This document shows, piece by piece, positions 48,359 through 57,697 of a DNA stretch of 64,000 bases. The position numbers and the translations under genes were made by a program. This stretch comes from Devosia oryziradicis (GTDB lineage Bacteria; Pseudomonadota; Alphaproteobacteria; Rhizobiales; Devosiaceae), in the NCBI RefSeq assembly GCF_016698645.1, contig NZ_CP068047.1, positions 2,391,001-2,455,000 on the forward strand, written 5' to 3'. The stretch's first letter is position 1. Every line of letters begins with the position of its first letter. The notes below the pieces were generated by a model that saw only the letters and a list, made by a program, of their open reading frames with translations, was not told the DNA's origin and made no database searches.

Positions 48359-50980
48359 ATGGCTACCAAGAGAATGCTGGTGGATGCCATCCACCCGGAA
48401 GAAACACGGATCGTCGTTACCGCAGGTAACCGGATCGAGGAGTTCGACTTCGAATCGGCCCAGCGTCAGCAGTTGCGGGGCAATATCTACCTCGCCAAGG
48501 TGACGCGCGTAGAGCCCTCCCTCCAGGCGGCCTTCGTCGAATATGGCGGCAATCGCCACGGTTTCCTCGCTTTCAGCGAAATCCACCCCGACTACTACCA
48601 GATCCCCGTCGCCGACCGCGAAGCCCTGCTGCGCGATGAAGAGGCCGAGGATCACCACGAGGAAGCCGAAGAGCATATTTCGGTTCCCGAAGGCGTGACC
48701 GAGCCCGACGCCGAGGCCGATCCCCAGGAAACCGACGACGCCAGCCACATCGAGCAGGCCCCGGCCAATGCCGAGCCCGTCGAATCGATCGGCGGGGCAG
48801 ACGCGCTCGAGGAAGTGCCCGAGCGTCGCCGGCAGAGCCCGAACCGTCGTCACTACAAGATCCAGGAAGTGATCAAGCGCCGGCAGGTCATGCTGGTGCA
48901 GGTGGTCAAGGAAGAGCGCGGCAACAAGGGCGCAGCGCTCACCACCTACCTGTCGCTGGCCGGCCGCTATTCGGTCCTGATGCCCAATACCGCCCGTGGC
49001 GGCGGCATCTCCCGCAAGATCACCAATGCCGCCGATCGCAAGCGCCTCAAGGAGATCACGTCCGATCTCGAAGTGCCCCAGGGCATGGGCGTGATCCTGC
49101 GCACCGCCGGTGCCTCGCGCACCAAGGCCGAGGTGAAGCGCGATTTCGAATACCTGATGCGCCTGTGGGAAAGCGTACGCTCGCTGACCCTCAAGTCGCA
49201 GGCCCCGTGCCTGGTCTATGAGGAAGGCTCGCTGATCAAGCGGACCATCCGCGACCTCTACAACAAGGACATCGACGAAGTCTTCGTGGCGGGTGATGAC
49301 GCCTTCCGCGAGGCGAAGGACTTCATGAAGATGATCATGCCGAGCCACGCCAAGAACGTGCAGCTCTACAAGGAAGATCAGCCGCTCTTCTCCAAGTACG
49401 GCATCGAGCAGCAGCTCGACTCGATGTTCTCCCCCACGGTGACCCTGCCCTCGGGCGGCTACATCGTCATCAACCCGACCGAAGCGCTCGTTTCCATCGA
49501 CGTGAACTCGGGCCGCTCCACCAAGGAGCACAATATCGAAGACACCGCGCTCCAGACCAATCTGGAGGCCGCCGAGGAAGTCGCCCGCCAGCTTCGCCTG
49601 CGCGATCTGGCGGGCCTGATCGTCATCGACTTCATCGATATGATGGAAAACCGGAGCAACCGGGCCGTCGAGCGCAAGCTCAAGGATTGCCTCAAGGACG
49701 ATCGCGCCCGCATCCAGGTCGGCCGGATTTCGCACTTTGGCCTCATGGAAATGAGCCGCCAGCGCATTCGCTTCGGCGTCGTCGAGAGCTCGACCCACAA
49801 GTGCCCGGTCTGCGATGGCACGGGCCTGGTCCGTTCGACGGAAAGCCTGGCGCTGATGATCATGCGCCATATCGAGGACCACGTGCTGCGCCGCCAGGGC
49901 CAGTCGATCAACGTCCGCGTGCCGGTCGAGGTCGCCCTCTACATCCTCAACTTCAAGCGCGAGACGCTAACCGCACTGGAAATCCGCAACCAGCTGTCGA
50001 TCACCATCACCGCCGACGGCAAGATGACGGGCCACCAGTTCGCCATCGAGAAGGGCGAAGCGCGCGTCATGGCTTATGCCGAACAGCGCGCGACCGAGCA
50101 TGTCCGCGTCGACAGCGCCGTCATCGATGACGAAGTCGAGGAAGAAGACGTCGTCGAGGAGAGCGAGGACGAAGAAGCCGAGGCACGCCCGGCTGCCGGT
50201 GAGAATGGCGAGGGCGAAGGCCGCCGCCGCCGCCGCCGCCGCCGCCGTGGCGGTGCTGATCGCGGCGACGAGCGTCCGCAGCAGCAGCGCGCCGCGCAGG
50301 CGCCCAGCGTTGAAGCCGAAGTCGGCGACGAGGATGGCGAGGGCGACGAAGAGGAAAACCCGGCTCGTCCATCCGGGGAAGCCCGTGGCGACGAGGAGCC
50401 GCGCAAGCGCCGCCGTCGTGGCCGTCGTGGCGGCCGCCGCAACCGTCGTGACGGCGATGAAAACGGCGCCGAGAAGGCCCCCTCGCCGGCTGGCGACGTC
50501 GGCTTGACCGTCAGCGAAACCTCTGCCGTTGCCGGCGAATTGCTGGCGCAGGACGAGATAGTAGCCGCCGAACCTGCAGTTGCCGAGGCCGCGCCGGTCG
50601 AAAAGCCCAAGCGTACGCGCCGCAAGAAGGTCGAGGAGACCGCGGAAGGCACGCCGGTCGACGCCGCGCCGGTGGAAGCACCGCCCGAAGCCGAGATCGT
50701 TGCGAACGAAAAGCCCAAGCGCAAGCCACGGGCCCGCAAGCCAAAGGCCGAAACCACCGAAGCGGTGGCTGCGGCATCGGTCAGCGAAGCCGCGCCGGCG
50801 CCCGAGCCAGCCGCTGCCGAAGCGACGGAAGCGCCCAAGCCGCGCCGCGCCAAGAAGGAGCTGCCGGCGGAAGGCATCGTGGTGTCGTCCAGTGCCCCCA
50901 AGGCGGAAGCCGAGGGCGAAGCCGGTGAGGCACCCAAGAAGAAGGCCGGCTGGTGGCAACGCCGCCTGGGTCTGGGCTAG
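48359..50980 (+). CDS. rne: Ribonuclease E
   Basis: RNase E is the main endonuclease of mRNA decay and the degradosome scaffold. The 873-residue product has an S1 domain split by an acidic insert (~95-170), as in alphaproteobacterial RNase E. The catalytic Asp residues are in SIDVNSG (~380) and IDFIDM (~424), and the Zn-link is CPVCDGTG (~484). The C-terminal half is disordered with Arg-rich blocks (RRRRRRRR, RKRRRRGRRGG) for RNA binding. The last residues, KAGWWQRRLGLG, resemble the PNPase-binding GWW tail described in Caulobacter. CGGAG lies six bases before the ATG at 48359. Confidence 0.97.
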   Translation: MATKRMLVDAIHPEETRIVVTAGNRIEEFDFESAQRQQLRGNIYLAKVTRVEPSLQAAFVEYGGNRHGFLAFSEIHPDYYQIPVADREALLRDEEAEDHHEEAEEHISVPEGVTEPDAEADPQETDDASHIEQAPANAEPVESIGGADALEEVPERRRQSPNRRHYKIQEVIKRRQVMLVQVVKEERGNKGAALTTYLSLAGRYSVLMPNTARGGGISRKITNAADRKRLKEITSDLEVPQGMGVILRTAGASRTKAEVKRDFEYLMRLWESVRSLTLKSQAPCLVYEEGSLIKRTIRDLYNKDIDEVFVAGDDAFREAKDFMKMIMPSHAKNVQLYKEDQPLFSKYGIEQQLDSMFSPTVTLPSGGYIVINPTEALVSIDVNSGRSTKEHNIEDTALQTNLEAAEEVARQLRLRDLAGLIVIDFIDMMENRSNRAVERKLKDCLKDDRARIQVGRISHFGLMEMSRQRIRFGVVESSTHKCPVCDGTGLVRSTESLALMIMRHIEDHVLRRQGQSINVRVPVEVALYILNFKRETLTALEIRNQLSITITADGKMTGHQFAIEKGEARVMAYAEQRATEHVRVDSAVIDDEVEEEDVVEESEDEEAEARPAAGENGEGEGRRRRRRRRRGGADRGDERPQQQRAAQAPSVEAEVGDEDGEGDEEENPARPSGEARGDEEPRKRRRRGRRGGRRNRRDGDENGAEKAPSPAGDVGLTVSETSAVAGELLAQDEIVAAEPAVAEAAPVEKPKRTRRKKVEETAEGTPVDAAPVEAPPEAEIVANEKPKRKPRARKPKAETTEAVAAASVSEAAPAPEPAAAEATEAPKPRRAKKELPAEGIVVSSSAPKAEAEGEAGEAPKKKAGWWQRRLGLG

Positions 50981-50987
50981 GATCATC

Positions 50988-51013
50988 AAAGGCGGCCTAC
51001 GGGCCGCCTTTTT
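50988..51013 (+). terminator. Rho-independent terminator of rne
   Basis: AAAGGCGGCC / GGCCGCCTTT with a TACG loop and TTTTT tail, starting eight bases after the rne stop codon. Confidence 0.92.
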
Positions 51014-51025
51014 CCTGTGACGGCC

Positions 51026-51718
51026 ATGTCCCGCACCGCCCGCCTGCTCGACCTGCTGCAATTGCTGCGCAACCGATCGACACCGATCACCGGCCCGGCG
51101 CTGGCGCAGGAGCTCGGCATATCGATCCGCTCGCTCTATCGGGACATCGCCACCCTCCAGGCTCAGGGTGCCGATATCATCGGCGAGCCGGGGCTGGGCT
51201 ATGTCCTGCGGCCTGGATTCACGCTCCCCCCGCTGATGTTCTCGGCCGACGAGATCGAGGCCATCGTGCTGGGTTCGCGCTGGGTGGCGGCCCGCGCCGA
51301 TGATGGCCGACTGAGCCAGTCGGCGAAACAGGCGCTGAGCAAGATCACCGCGGTCTTGCCCGCCGAACTGCGGGAGCGTGCCGAGGCCACCAACCTGCTG
51401 GTCGCGCGTATGGGTCTCGCTCCAGCCACCATCGATGCCGGCATCATCCGCCTCGCCATCCGTAACGAGCGCAAGCTGATCATCACCTATCGCGGCCCAG
51501 ACGACACGGAAACCGAGCGCACCATCTGGCCCTTCCTGATCGGCTTTTTCGAGCAGGCGCGGCTCGTTGCCGCCTGGTGCGAGCTGCGGCAGGGCTATCG
51601 CCACTTCCGCATCGACCGCATCAGCCATGTCGAGGCGACCGAAGTCCGCTATCCGCGGCGGCGGGCAGTCATGCTCAAGGAGTGGCGCGCCGAGCAGAAC
51701 GTGCCGCCGCCGGCCTGA
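51026..51718 (+). CDS. WYL-domain transcriptional regulator (YafY type)
   Basis: The 230-residue product has an N-terminal winged helix (RTARLLDLLQLLRNRS, ALAQELGISIRSLYRDIATL) and a C-terminal WYL-like ligand-binding domain (RKLIITYRGPDDTETERTIWPFLIGFF). Such proteins sense nucleotides or other small ligands and often regulate a neighbouring gene. The adjacent VOC protein gene, 63 bases downstream on the same strand, is a likely partner. The ATG at 51026 is preferred over a GTG at 51017, although neither has a good ribosome-binding site. Confidence 0.88.
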   Translation: MSRTARLLDLLQLLRNRSTPITGPALAQELGISIRSLYRDIATLQAQGADIIGEPGLGYVLRPGFTLPPLMFSADEIEAIVLGSRWVAARADDGRLSQSAKQALSKITAVLPAELRERAEATNLLVARMGLAPATIDAGIIRLAIRNERKLIITYRGPDDTETERTIWPFLIGFFEQARLVAAWCELRQGYRHFRIDRISHVEATEVRYPRRRAVMLKEWRAEQNVPPPA

Positions 51719-51781
51719 CAGCCACTGCCGGAAACTGGCAGTCGGTGGCGCTAGGGTCTCCGCATCGACAAGGAGACACCC

Positions 51782-52153
51782 ATGCGCAACCTCAACTACA
51801 TTCTGCTCGCCGTCGCCGATCCGGCCAAGAGCGCGGCATTTTATTCAACGCTGCTTGACATCCAGCCGGTGGAGAGCTCACCGACCTTCGTGCTCTATGT
51901 GCTGCCCAACGGCGTCAAGCTGGGCCTGTGGATCAAGGGCGAGATCGAGCCAGCGCCGCGACCGGCCGGCGGCATAGAGGTCTGCTTCAGCGAAGATGAC
52001 TACGATGCTGTCAGCCTTACGTTCAACGACTGGAAGAATAAGGCCCGGATCATCCAGCAGCCGATCGAGATGGACTTCGGCTTCACCTTTGTTGCCGAAG
52101 ATCCAGATGGCCATCGGCTCCGCGTCTTCGCACCGGCAGCCGATCCGCGATAG
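51782..52153 (+). CDS. VOC family protein (glyoxalase/bleomycin-resistance fold)
   Basis: The 123-residue protein has two beta-alpha-beta-beta-beta modules of the vicinal oxygen chelate superfamily: MRNLNYILLAVADPAKSAAFY, and GGIEVCFSEDDYDAVS followed by FTFVAEDPDGHRLRVF. Metal-ligand positions are only partly recognisable (the DPDGHRL His is kept). The substrate is unknown. AAGGAG lies nine bases before the ATG. It is paired with the WYL regulator upstream, so ligand-induced expression is plausible. Confidence 0.86.
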   Translation: MRNLNYILLAVADPAKSAAFYSTLLDIQPVESSPTFVLYVLPNGVKLGLWIKGEIEPAPRPAGGIEVCFSEDDYDAVSLTFNDWKNKARIIQQPIEMDFGFTFVAEDPDGHRLRVFAPAADPR

Positions 52154-52182
52154 CAGGGGGCGGCCTCGCGCCGCCTCGATCG

Positions 52183-52767
52183 CTAGTTGATGGCCTTGAG
52201 GAAAATCTGGCGGCGAACTACCGACGTGCCGATGCCGGGCTTGCGCACGATGAACAGCTTGGTGTGTTCGTACTCGCCCTTGCGATCGGGATGGCTGGCG
52301 CCGGGCAGTTCCATGCGCCGCCGGTCGGGACCCAGATAGGTCTTCGTCTCGATGTAGAGATGCTCCTGGCCGATCTGTGTCGCCAGCCGCGACGCCACGA
52401 TATGGCTGTTCTCGGGCAAGCAGATCACGTCGTCGAAGCCCATTTCGATATAGAACAGAACTTCCGCGCCCGGCCCGTCGGGGATGAACAGCACGATCGG
52501 GGCAAAGCGTACATTGTCCGACGGATGGCCGCGGAGCCGCGACAGCAGCATCGTCTTACCGGCGATACCCAGGCCGAAATGCACCAGGAAGAATGTCAGG
52601 CTGTGTTCGGGGTCGTCCCCATGCGGACCCTCCGCGACGGTGCTGACCGACCCAAACCCCACATGCCGGGCAATGGCCTGCAGGGCCGCACTGTCAGCTT
52701 CGTCATGGGCCACGATCACGGCGGCGCAACCGCCCAGAAGGCCCGTCTCCCCACCGCCTTCGCGCAT
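52183..52767 (-). CDS. Receiver-like regulatory protein with GPDRRR motif
   Basis: The 194-residue product resembles a response-regulator receiver fold (AAVIVAHDEADSAALQAIARHVGF, PIVLFIPDGPGAEVLFYIEMGFDDVICLPEN). The phosphoacceptor Asp environment is not clearly conserved, so it may be a pseudo-receiver. After the domain comes ETKTYLGPDRRRMELPG; a YxGPDRRR element recurs in alphaproteobacterial signalling proteins. GGAG lies eight bases before the ATG at 52767. No partner kinase is nearby. The assignment is tentative. Confidence 0.6.
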   Translation of the reverse strand: MREGGGETGLLGGCAAVIVAHDEADSAALQAIARHVGFGSVSTVAEGPHGDDPEHSLTFFLVHFGLGIAGKTMLLSRLRGHPSDNVRFAPIVLFIPDGPGAEVLFYIEMGFDDVICLPENSHIVASRLATQIGQEHLYIETKTYLGPDRRRMELPGASHPDRKGEYEHTKLFIVRKPGIGTSVVRRQIFLKAIN

Positions 52768-52839
52768 CGTCGCGCTCCCCCTCGGTGCTCCATTCTACTG
52801 CAACCATCTCGGGAAAAACAGATAGGGGCCCGCGAGGGG

Positions 52840-53991
52840 CTAGCGGAGAAACGCCGCCATCCGCTCCAGGGCCATCTCGATCGTTTCACGCCGCCCGGCA
52901 TAGGAGAACCGGACGTAGCGACTGCCCCCTGCCCGGTCGAAGTCGATGCCCGGTGTCACTGCCACGCCGGCCTGGTCGAGCAAGCGCTCGCAGAAGGCCA
53001 GGGAGTCGTTGGAAAAGGCCGAAATCCCGGCATAGGCATAAAATGCCCCGTCCGACGGATTGCCGATATCGAAGCCAAGCGACTGCAGTCCATCGTTGAG
53101 CAATTGCCGGTTGGCGGCGTAGCCCGCCTTTTGTTCTTCGGCATAGTCGCGTTCGCCCAGGGCCACTGTGGCTGCGATCTGGCTCAGGGTCGGCGCGGAG
53201 ATGAACAGGTTCTGCTGCAGGATCTCGGCGCGCCGCACCAGGTCTTCGGGCAGCCACATCCAGCCGATGCGCCAGCCGGTCATGCAGTAGTACTTGGAGA
53301 AGCTGTTGATGACGACGGCGTCGCGCGTCAATTCCAGCGCGCTGACGGAAGGCGCCCGATAATCGAGCCCGTGATAGATTTCGTCCGATATCAACCGGAT
53401 GCCCAGGCGCTTGCAGGTGGCGACGATCTCCGCCAGGCCTGCACGATCCACGGCCGCCCCGGTCGGGTTGGCCGGGCTGGCAAACAGCAGTCCGTCGAAC
53501 GGCGCCGCCGCATAAGCTGCCGCGATGTCGGCGCCGGTCAGCCGCCAGCCATTGGTGGAGCTCAGCGGAATCTCGGCGATGGAAAAGCCCAGTCCCAGGA
53601 GCGTGTTGACATAGGCCGGGTAGCCCGGGCGGGTGATGGCGATCCGGGCGCCCGGCCGGAAGGCGGCATGGAACGCGATGATGAAGCCGGCCGATGAGCC
53701 CATGGTGCAAAGGATCGAGTCGGCATCGACCGAAACGCCATGCTGATCCTGGTAATATCGCGACAAGCCATGGCGCAGCTCGTCCAGCCCCTTGGCGTTG
53801 GTGTAGCCCTGAGCCAGCGGCAGGGCCTTCGCCACCGCCTCTATTACCCGCGGCGCCGGCGGTGCGCCCGGTTCGCCGACCTCAAGGTGACAGACCGTCC
53901 TGCCCGTAGTCTCGATGGCCTTGGCTCGCTTGAGGATTTCCATCGCGTGGAACGGCATCAAGCCATCGGTCGGCTGGTCGGTCATCGGCAT
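52840..53991 (-). CDS. PLP-dependent aminotransferase, class I/II
   Basis: The 383-residue fold-type I aminotransferase has the substrate-entry segment HLEVGEPGAPPAP, FASPANPTGA for the PLP-binding Asn, SDEIYHGLDY for the Asp that holds the pyridine nitrogen, the PLP lysine in NSFSKYYCMTGWRIGW, and the C-terminal substrate Arg in YVRFSYAG. It is probably an aspartate/aromatic-type or alanine-type transaminase; the exact substrate is not decidable. Two ATGs, at 53991 and 53985, share an AAGGA ribosome-binding site. It is divergent from the DsbA-like gene. Confidence 0.9.
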   Translation of the reverse strand: MPMTDQPTDGLMPFHAMEILKRAKAIETTGRTVCHLEVGEPGAPPAPRVIEAVAKALPLAQGYTNAKGLDELRHGLSRYYQDQHGVSVDADSILCTMGSSAGFIIAFHAAFRPGARIAITRPGYPAYVNTLLGLGFSIAEIPLSSTNGWRLTGADIAAAYAAAPFDGLLFASPANPTGAAVDRAGLAEIVATCKRLGIRLISDEIYHGLDYRAPSVSALELTRDAVVINSFSKYYCMTGWRIGWMWLPEDLVRRAEILQQNLFISAPTLSQIAATVALGERDYAEEQKAGYAANRQLLNDGLQSLGFDIGNPSDGAFYAYAGISAFSNDSLAFCERLLDQAGVAVTPGIDFDRAGGSRYVRFSYAGRRETIEMALERMAAFLR

Positions 53992-54164
53992 CTGTCCTTC
54001 TTCACCGCTGCGCGGAGGCAGAGATGAAAGGGGCCTATCCGCTTCCGCCCCGCCCCTCAACAACAATTGATGCGGCCCGGGTCGAGCCGTTCACTCCTTG
54101 CTGCCAAAGTCGCTTCACGTCTGCTAGAAGGCTGGCCGACTAATCCAAGGGGAGCCACCAGTCC

Positions 54165-55034
54165 ATGTCGCGCGTCACACTTGCCCTCGTCGCCCTCGTG
54201 GGCATTCTGGCTGGGGCCTTTGGCTATTCGGTGCTGAGCCGGCCGGCCCCGCAGACCGACGTCGCCGCCGTCCAGGCCATGATCGACGAGGCTATCGCGG
54301 CCTATGATACCAAACAGGTTCAGGCCGCAAGCAGTGCACCGCAACCGGTGGCGGCCCTCGACCCGGCCGAACTCAACCCGCTGATCGAATCCTACCTGAT
54401 GAGCGATCCCAAGATCCTGCAGCGGATGTCGGTCGCCCTCGATACCACCCTCCAGGCCGAAGAACGCTCGCAGGCCACGACGGCCATCGCCTCCATGCGG
54501 GACGCCATCTACAACGATCCAGGTCAGGTCGTACTGGGCAATCCGGACGGCGACGTCACGCTGGTCGAGTTCTTCGACTACAATTGCGGCTATTGCCGCG
54601 CTGCCGTTCCGGACATGGCCGCGCTGCTGGCCGAAGATCCCAACCTGCGCATCATTCTCAAGGAATTCCCGATCCTTTCCAACGAGTCGATCGACGCGGC
54701 CCGGGTCGCCGTGCTGGTGGGCGAAGCCGACGTCGACTATTGGAGCTTCCACGAGGCTCTGTTCACCAGCCGCAGCCAGGTCGACAAGCAGGTTGCTCTC
54801 AACGCCGCCGCGGACCTTGGCCTTTCCCCGGTTGCGCTGGAGCTCGACATGGGCGCCGAGAACGTCGCCAAGACTATCCAGACCTCCTACGAGATCGCCA
54901 AGGCGCTCAATATCACCGGCACGCCCACCTACATCATCGGCAACGAGATCATCCCGGGTGCCATCGGCCTGGACGAACTCAAGACCCGCATCGCCAATAT
55001 GCGCGAATGCGGCGAAACGCAGTGCGAGAGTTAA
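54165..55034 (+). CDS. DsbA-family thioredoxin-like protein, membrane-anchored or exported
   Basis: The 289-residue protein has an N-terminal hydrophobic segment (~4-22) that acts as a signal or anchor, a helical region at ~35-115, and a DsbA/thioredoxin domain with the active site Cys141-Gly-Tyr-Cys144 and the cis-proline in TGTPTY. It should act on periplasmic disulfides, with the ScsC/Com1-like DsbA family as the closest match. A second cysteine pair sits at the very C-terminus (ECGETQCES). GGGGAG lies upstream of the ATG. Confidence 0.9.
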   Translation: MSRVTLALVALVGILAGAFGYSVLSRPAPQTDVAAVQAMIDEAIAAYDTKQVQAASSAPQPVAALDPAELNPLIESYLMSDPKILQRMSVALDTTLQAEERSQATTAIASMRDAIYNDPGQVVLGNPDGDVTLVEFFDYNCGYCRAAVPDMAALLAEDPNLRIILKEFPILSNESIDAARVAVLVGEADVDYWSFHEALFTSRSQVDKQVALNAAADLGLSPVALELDMGAENVAKTIQTSYEIAKALNITGTPTYIIGNEIIPGAIGLDELKTRIANMRECGETQCES

Positions 55035-55219
55035 TTCCGACATCGCAGTACCCCTCCTGGCCTCTCCTGATAGAGTAGGCCACGAGGGGCTATCCGAGCA
55101 AAAACCCTGCCCGGCCGCTGCAACGAAGCCCCACTTTTGCCGCCTTCTTTGCCTTTTCAGTGCAATTCGTGTAACCGCGCTTGCGCCGGCAGGAGCACCC
55201 GGTGCAAAAGGCAAAAATC

Positions 55220-55657
55220 ATGGCTAAGCGCGTTCTCGTCCTCAACGGCCCGAACCTCAATCTGCTCGGTACCCGCGAGCCAGATATCTATGGCGCGGCG
55301 ACGCTCAAGGATGTCGAGGCGCTATGCAAGCAGACGGGCGAGGAAGCCGGCCTCAGCGTCGATTTCCGCCAGTCCAACCACGAGGGCGAGCTGGTCACCT
55401 GGATCCAGGATGCCCGCACGACCGCCGATGCCATCCTCATCAACCCGGCGGCCTATTCGCACACGTCTGTCGCAATCCACGATGCCCTCAAGGCTGTCGG
55501 GCTACCGGTTGCCGAGGTGCACCTGAGCAATATCCACCAGCGCGAAGCCTTCAGGCACCATTCCTATGTGTCGGCGGTGGCGTTCGGTGTCATTTGCGGC
55601 TTTGGCGTCACCGGGTATAGACTGGCGCTCTTGGCGCTTGCCGAAAAACTCAAATAA
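55220..55657 (+). CDS. aroQ: 3-dehydroquinate dehydratase, type II
   Basis: AroQ dehydrates 3-dehydroquinate in the shikimate pathway as a dodecamer. The 145-residue product has all type II landmarks: [13 protein letters not shown] with the active-site loop, [22 protein letters not shown] and [17 protein letters not shown]. The ATG at 55220 ([10 protein letters not shown]) is correct for the family; the longer frame is rejected. It is followed by accB after 34 bases, an order common in alphaproteobacteria. Confidence 0.97.
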   Translation: MAKRVLVLNGPNLNLLGTREPDIYGAATLKDVEALCKQTGEEAGLSVDFRQSNHEGELVTWIQDARTTADAILINPAAYSHTSVAIHDALKAVGLPVAEVHLSNIHQREAFRHHSYVSAVAFGVICGFGVTGYRLALLALAEKLK

Positions 55658-55691
55658 CGATCAACGCGTCCAGCGCGGGAGACCGAGAAGA

Positions 55692-56189
55692 ATGACCAAG
55701 TCATCACAAGTGGATCAGGACCTGATCCGGGCCATTGCCGAGCTGCTCAACAAGGAAAATCTCGCCGAGATCGAGATCGAGCAGGAGGACTTCCGGGTCC
55801 GCGTCACCCGCTCCTACGCTAATGAGGGCGTCGCCTACGCTGCCCCCGCGCCGCAATTTTTCGCGCCGCCGCAGGCCCCCGCGGCGCCGATGGCGCCCGC
55901 TGGCTCTGTGGCCGCTGCCGCAGCGCCTGCCGCCAACGAGGACCTGTCTTCCAATCCGGGGACCCTCACCTCGCCCATGGTCGGCACGGCCTATCGTTCG
56001 CCCGAACCGGGCAAGCCGACCTTCGTCGATGTCGGGACCAAGGTCAGCGAAGGCCAGACCCTGCTCATTATAGAAGCGATGAAGACGATGAACCAGATCC
56101 CGGCGCACCGCTCGGGCACCGTCACGCGCATCCTCGTTCAGGATGCCCAGCCGGTGGAATACGGCGAGCCGCTCGTCGTCATCGAGTAA
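55692..56189 (+). CDS. accB: Acetyl-CoA carboxylase biotin carboxyl carrier protein
   Basis: AccB carries carboxybiotin between biotin carboxylase and carboxyltransferase in the first step of fatty-acid synthesis. The 165-residue product has an N-terminal helical domain, an Ala/Pro-rich linker (~50-88) and the biotinyl domain with Lys131 in EAMKTM. GGAGA and GAGAAG precede the ATG at 55692. accC starts 10 bases after the stop, so the two are cotranscribed and probably coupled. Confidence 0.97.
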   Translation: MTKSSQVDQDLIRAIAELLNKENLAEIEIEQEDFRVRVTRSYANEGVAYAAPAPQFFAPPQAPAAPMAPAGSVAAAAAPAANEDLSSNPGTLTSPMVGTAYRSPEPGKPTFVDVGTKVSEGQTLLIIEAMKTMNQIPAHRSGTVTRILVQDAQPVEYGEPLVVIE

Positions 56190-56199
56190 GGGGGGCCCC

Positions 56200-57546
56200 A
56201 TGTTTCAGAAGGTCCTCATCGCCAACCGTGGCGAAATCGCCTTGCGCATCCTGCGCGCCTGCAAGGAACTCGGCATCCAGACCGTGGCGGTCCATTCCAC
56301 CGCCGACGCCAATGCCATGCATGTCCGCCTGGCCGACGAAAGCGTGTGCATCGGTCCGCCGTCGGCCAAGGACAGCTACCTCAACATCCCCTCGATCATG
56401 GCCGCCTGCGAGATCACCGGCGCCGACGCGGTCCATCCCGGTTACGGTTTCCTCTCGGAGAACGCCCGCTTCGCCAAGATCCTGACCGAGCACAAGGTCA
56501 CCTTCATCGGTCCCTCGTCGCACCATATCGAAATCATGGGCGACAAGATCACGGCCAAGAAGACAGCCGTCGAACTCGGCATTCCGGTCGTTCCGGGCTC
56601 CGCCGGCGCGGTCGAAACCGAAGCCGACGCCAAGAAAACTGCAGCCGAGATCGGCTACCCCGTCCTGATCAAGGCAACCGCCGGTGGCGGTGGCCGCGGC
56701 ATGAAGGTGGCGCAGAGCGAAGCCGATGTGCTTGTCGCCTGGTCGACTGCCCGCTCGGAAGCCAAGGCCGCCTTTGGCAACGATTCCGTCTATATGGAAA
56801 AATATCTCGGCAAGCCGCGCCATATCGAGGTGCAGGTGCTGGGCGACGGCCAGGGCAATGCCGTGCATCTGGGTGTCCGCGACTGCTCTCTGCAGCGCCG
56901 CCACCAGAAGGTTTGGGAAGAAGCCGGTGGCCCAACGATCGCTCCCGAAGAGCGCGACAAGATTGGCGAGATCTGCGCTTCCGCCATGCGCAAGCTCAAA
57001 TATTCCGGCGCCGGCACCATCGAGTTCCTGTACGAGAATGGCAGCTTCTACTTCATCGAGATGAACACCCGTCTGCAGGTGGAGCATCCGGTGACCGAGC
57101 GCATCACCGGAATCGACATCGTCTATGAGCAGATCCGTGTGGCATCGGGCGAAAAGCTCTCGCTGACGCAGGACAAGGTGCAGTTCTATGGCCATGCCAT
57201 CGAAGTGCGCATCAATGCCGAGGATCCGCAGACCTTCGCGCCCTCGCCCGGCACCATCACCTTCTACCACCCGGCCGGCGGCGTCGGCGTACGCGTCGAT
57301 TCGGCGGTCTATCAGGGCTACAAGATCCCACCCTATTACGACTCGCTGATCGGCAAGCTCATCGTCTATGGCCGTACCCGCGACGAATGCCTGCAACGCC
57401 TGCGCCGCGCCATCGACGAGTTCGTCGTGGACGGCATCAAGACCACGTTGCCGCTGTTCCAGCGCCTGATCCGCGAACCCGACATCCTGGCCGGCAATTA
57501 CGACATCCACTGGCTGGAAAAGTACCTGGCCGCGAACAAGGTTTAG
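56200..57546 (+). CDS. accC: Acetyl-CoA carboxylase, biotin carboxylase subunit
   Basis: AccC is an ATP-grasp enzyme that carboxylates the biotin on AccB. The 448-residue product has IANRGEIALRI at the N-terminus, the glycine-rich ATP lid KATAGGGGRGMK, the HIEVQVLGD segment, and the active-site EMNTRLQVEHPVTE. The start MFQKVLIANR at 56200 follows the GGGGGG ribosome-binding site in the 10-base gap after accB. It is followed by a long inverted repeat before aat. Confidence 0.98.
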   Translation: MFQKVLIANRGEIALRILRACKELGIQTVAVHSTADANAMHVRLADESVCIGPPSAKDSYLNIPSIMAACEITGADAVHPGYGFLSENARFAKILTEHKVTFIGPSSHHIEIMGDKITAKKTAVELGIPVVPGSAGAVETEADAKKTAAEIGYPVLIKATAGGGGRGMKVAQSEADVLVAWSTARSEAKAAFGNDSVYMEKYLGKPRHIEVQVLGDGQGNAVHLGVRDCSLQRRHQKVWEEAGGPTIAPEERDKIGEICASAMRKLKYSGAGTIEFLYENGSFYFIEMNTRLQVEHPVTERITGIDIVYEQIRVASGEKLSLTQDKVQFYGHAIEVRINAEDPQTFAPSPGTITFYHPAGGVGVRVDSAVYQGYKIPPYYDSLIGKLIVYGRTRDECLQRLRRAIDEFVVDGIKTTLPLFQRLIREPDILAGNYDIHWLEKYLAANKV

Positions 57547-57552
57547 GGCGCT

Positions 57553-57686
57553 CTTCACCTCTCCCTTTTGGGGGAGAGGTCGACCCGAAGGGTCGGGTGA
57601 GGGGGCCTTTACTGGGTGCGGTGCCTGTTGAAGGCCCCCTCACCCGGCGCTGCGCGCCGACCTCTCCCCCAAAGGGAGAGGTGAAG
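57553..57686. repeat. Intergenic inverted repeat, family B, between accC and aat
   Basis: Outer arms 57553-57582 (CTTCACCTCTCCC...) and 57658-57686 match with one indel. An inner pair, GGGTGAGGGGGCCTT / AAGGCCCCCTCACCC, extends the stem, and GGCGCTGCGCGCC forms a small side hairpin. The right end touches the aat ribosome-binding site. The pattern is of the CTCTCCC...GGGGGAGAGG type that is widespread in alphaproteobacterial intergenic DNA. Confidence 0.88.
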
Positions 57687-57697
57687 AAGGAACCCGC

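Noticed and set aside
48097..48429. 110-codon plus-strand ORF overlapping the start of rne, with a GAAGAGG before an internal ATG
   Set aside because: It runs out of frame into rne, the composition is Arg/Cys-rich without a domain, and the region is better explained as leader RNA.
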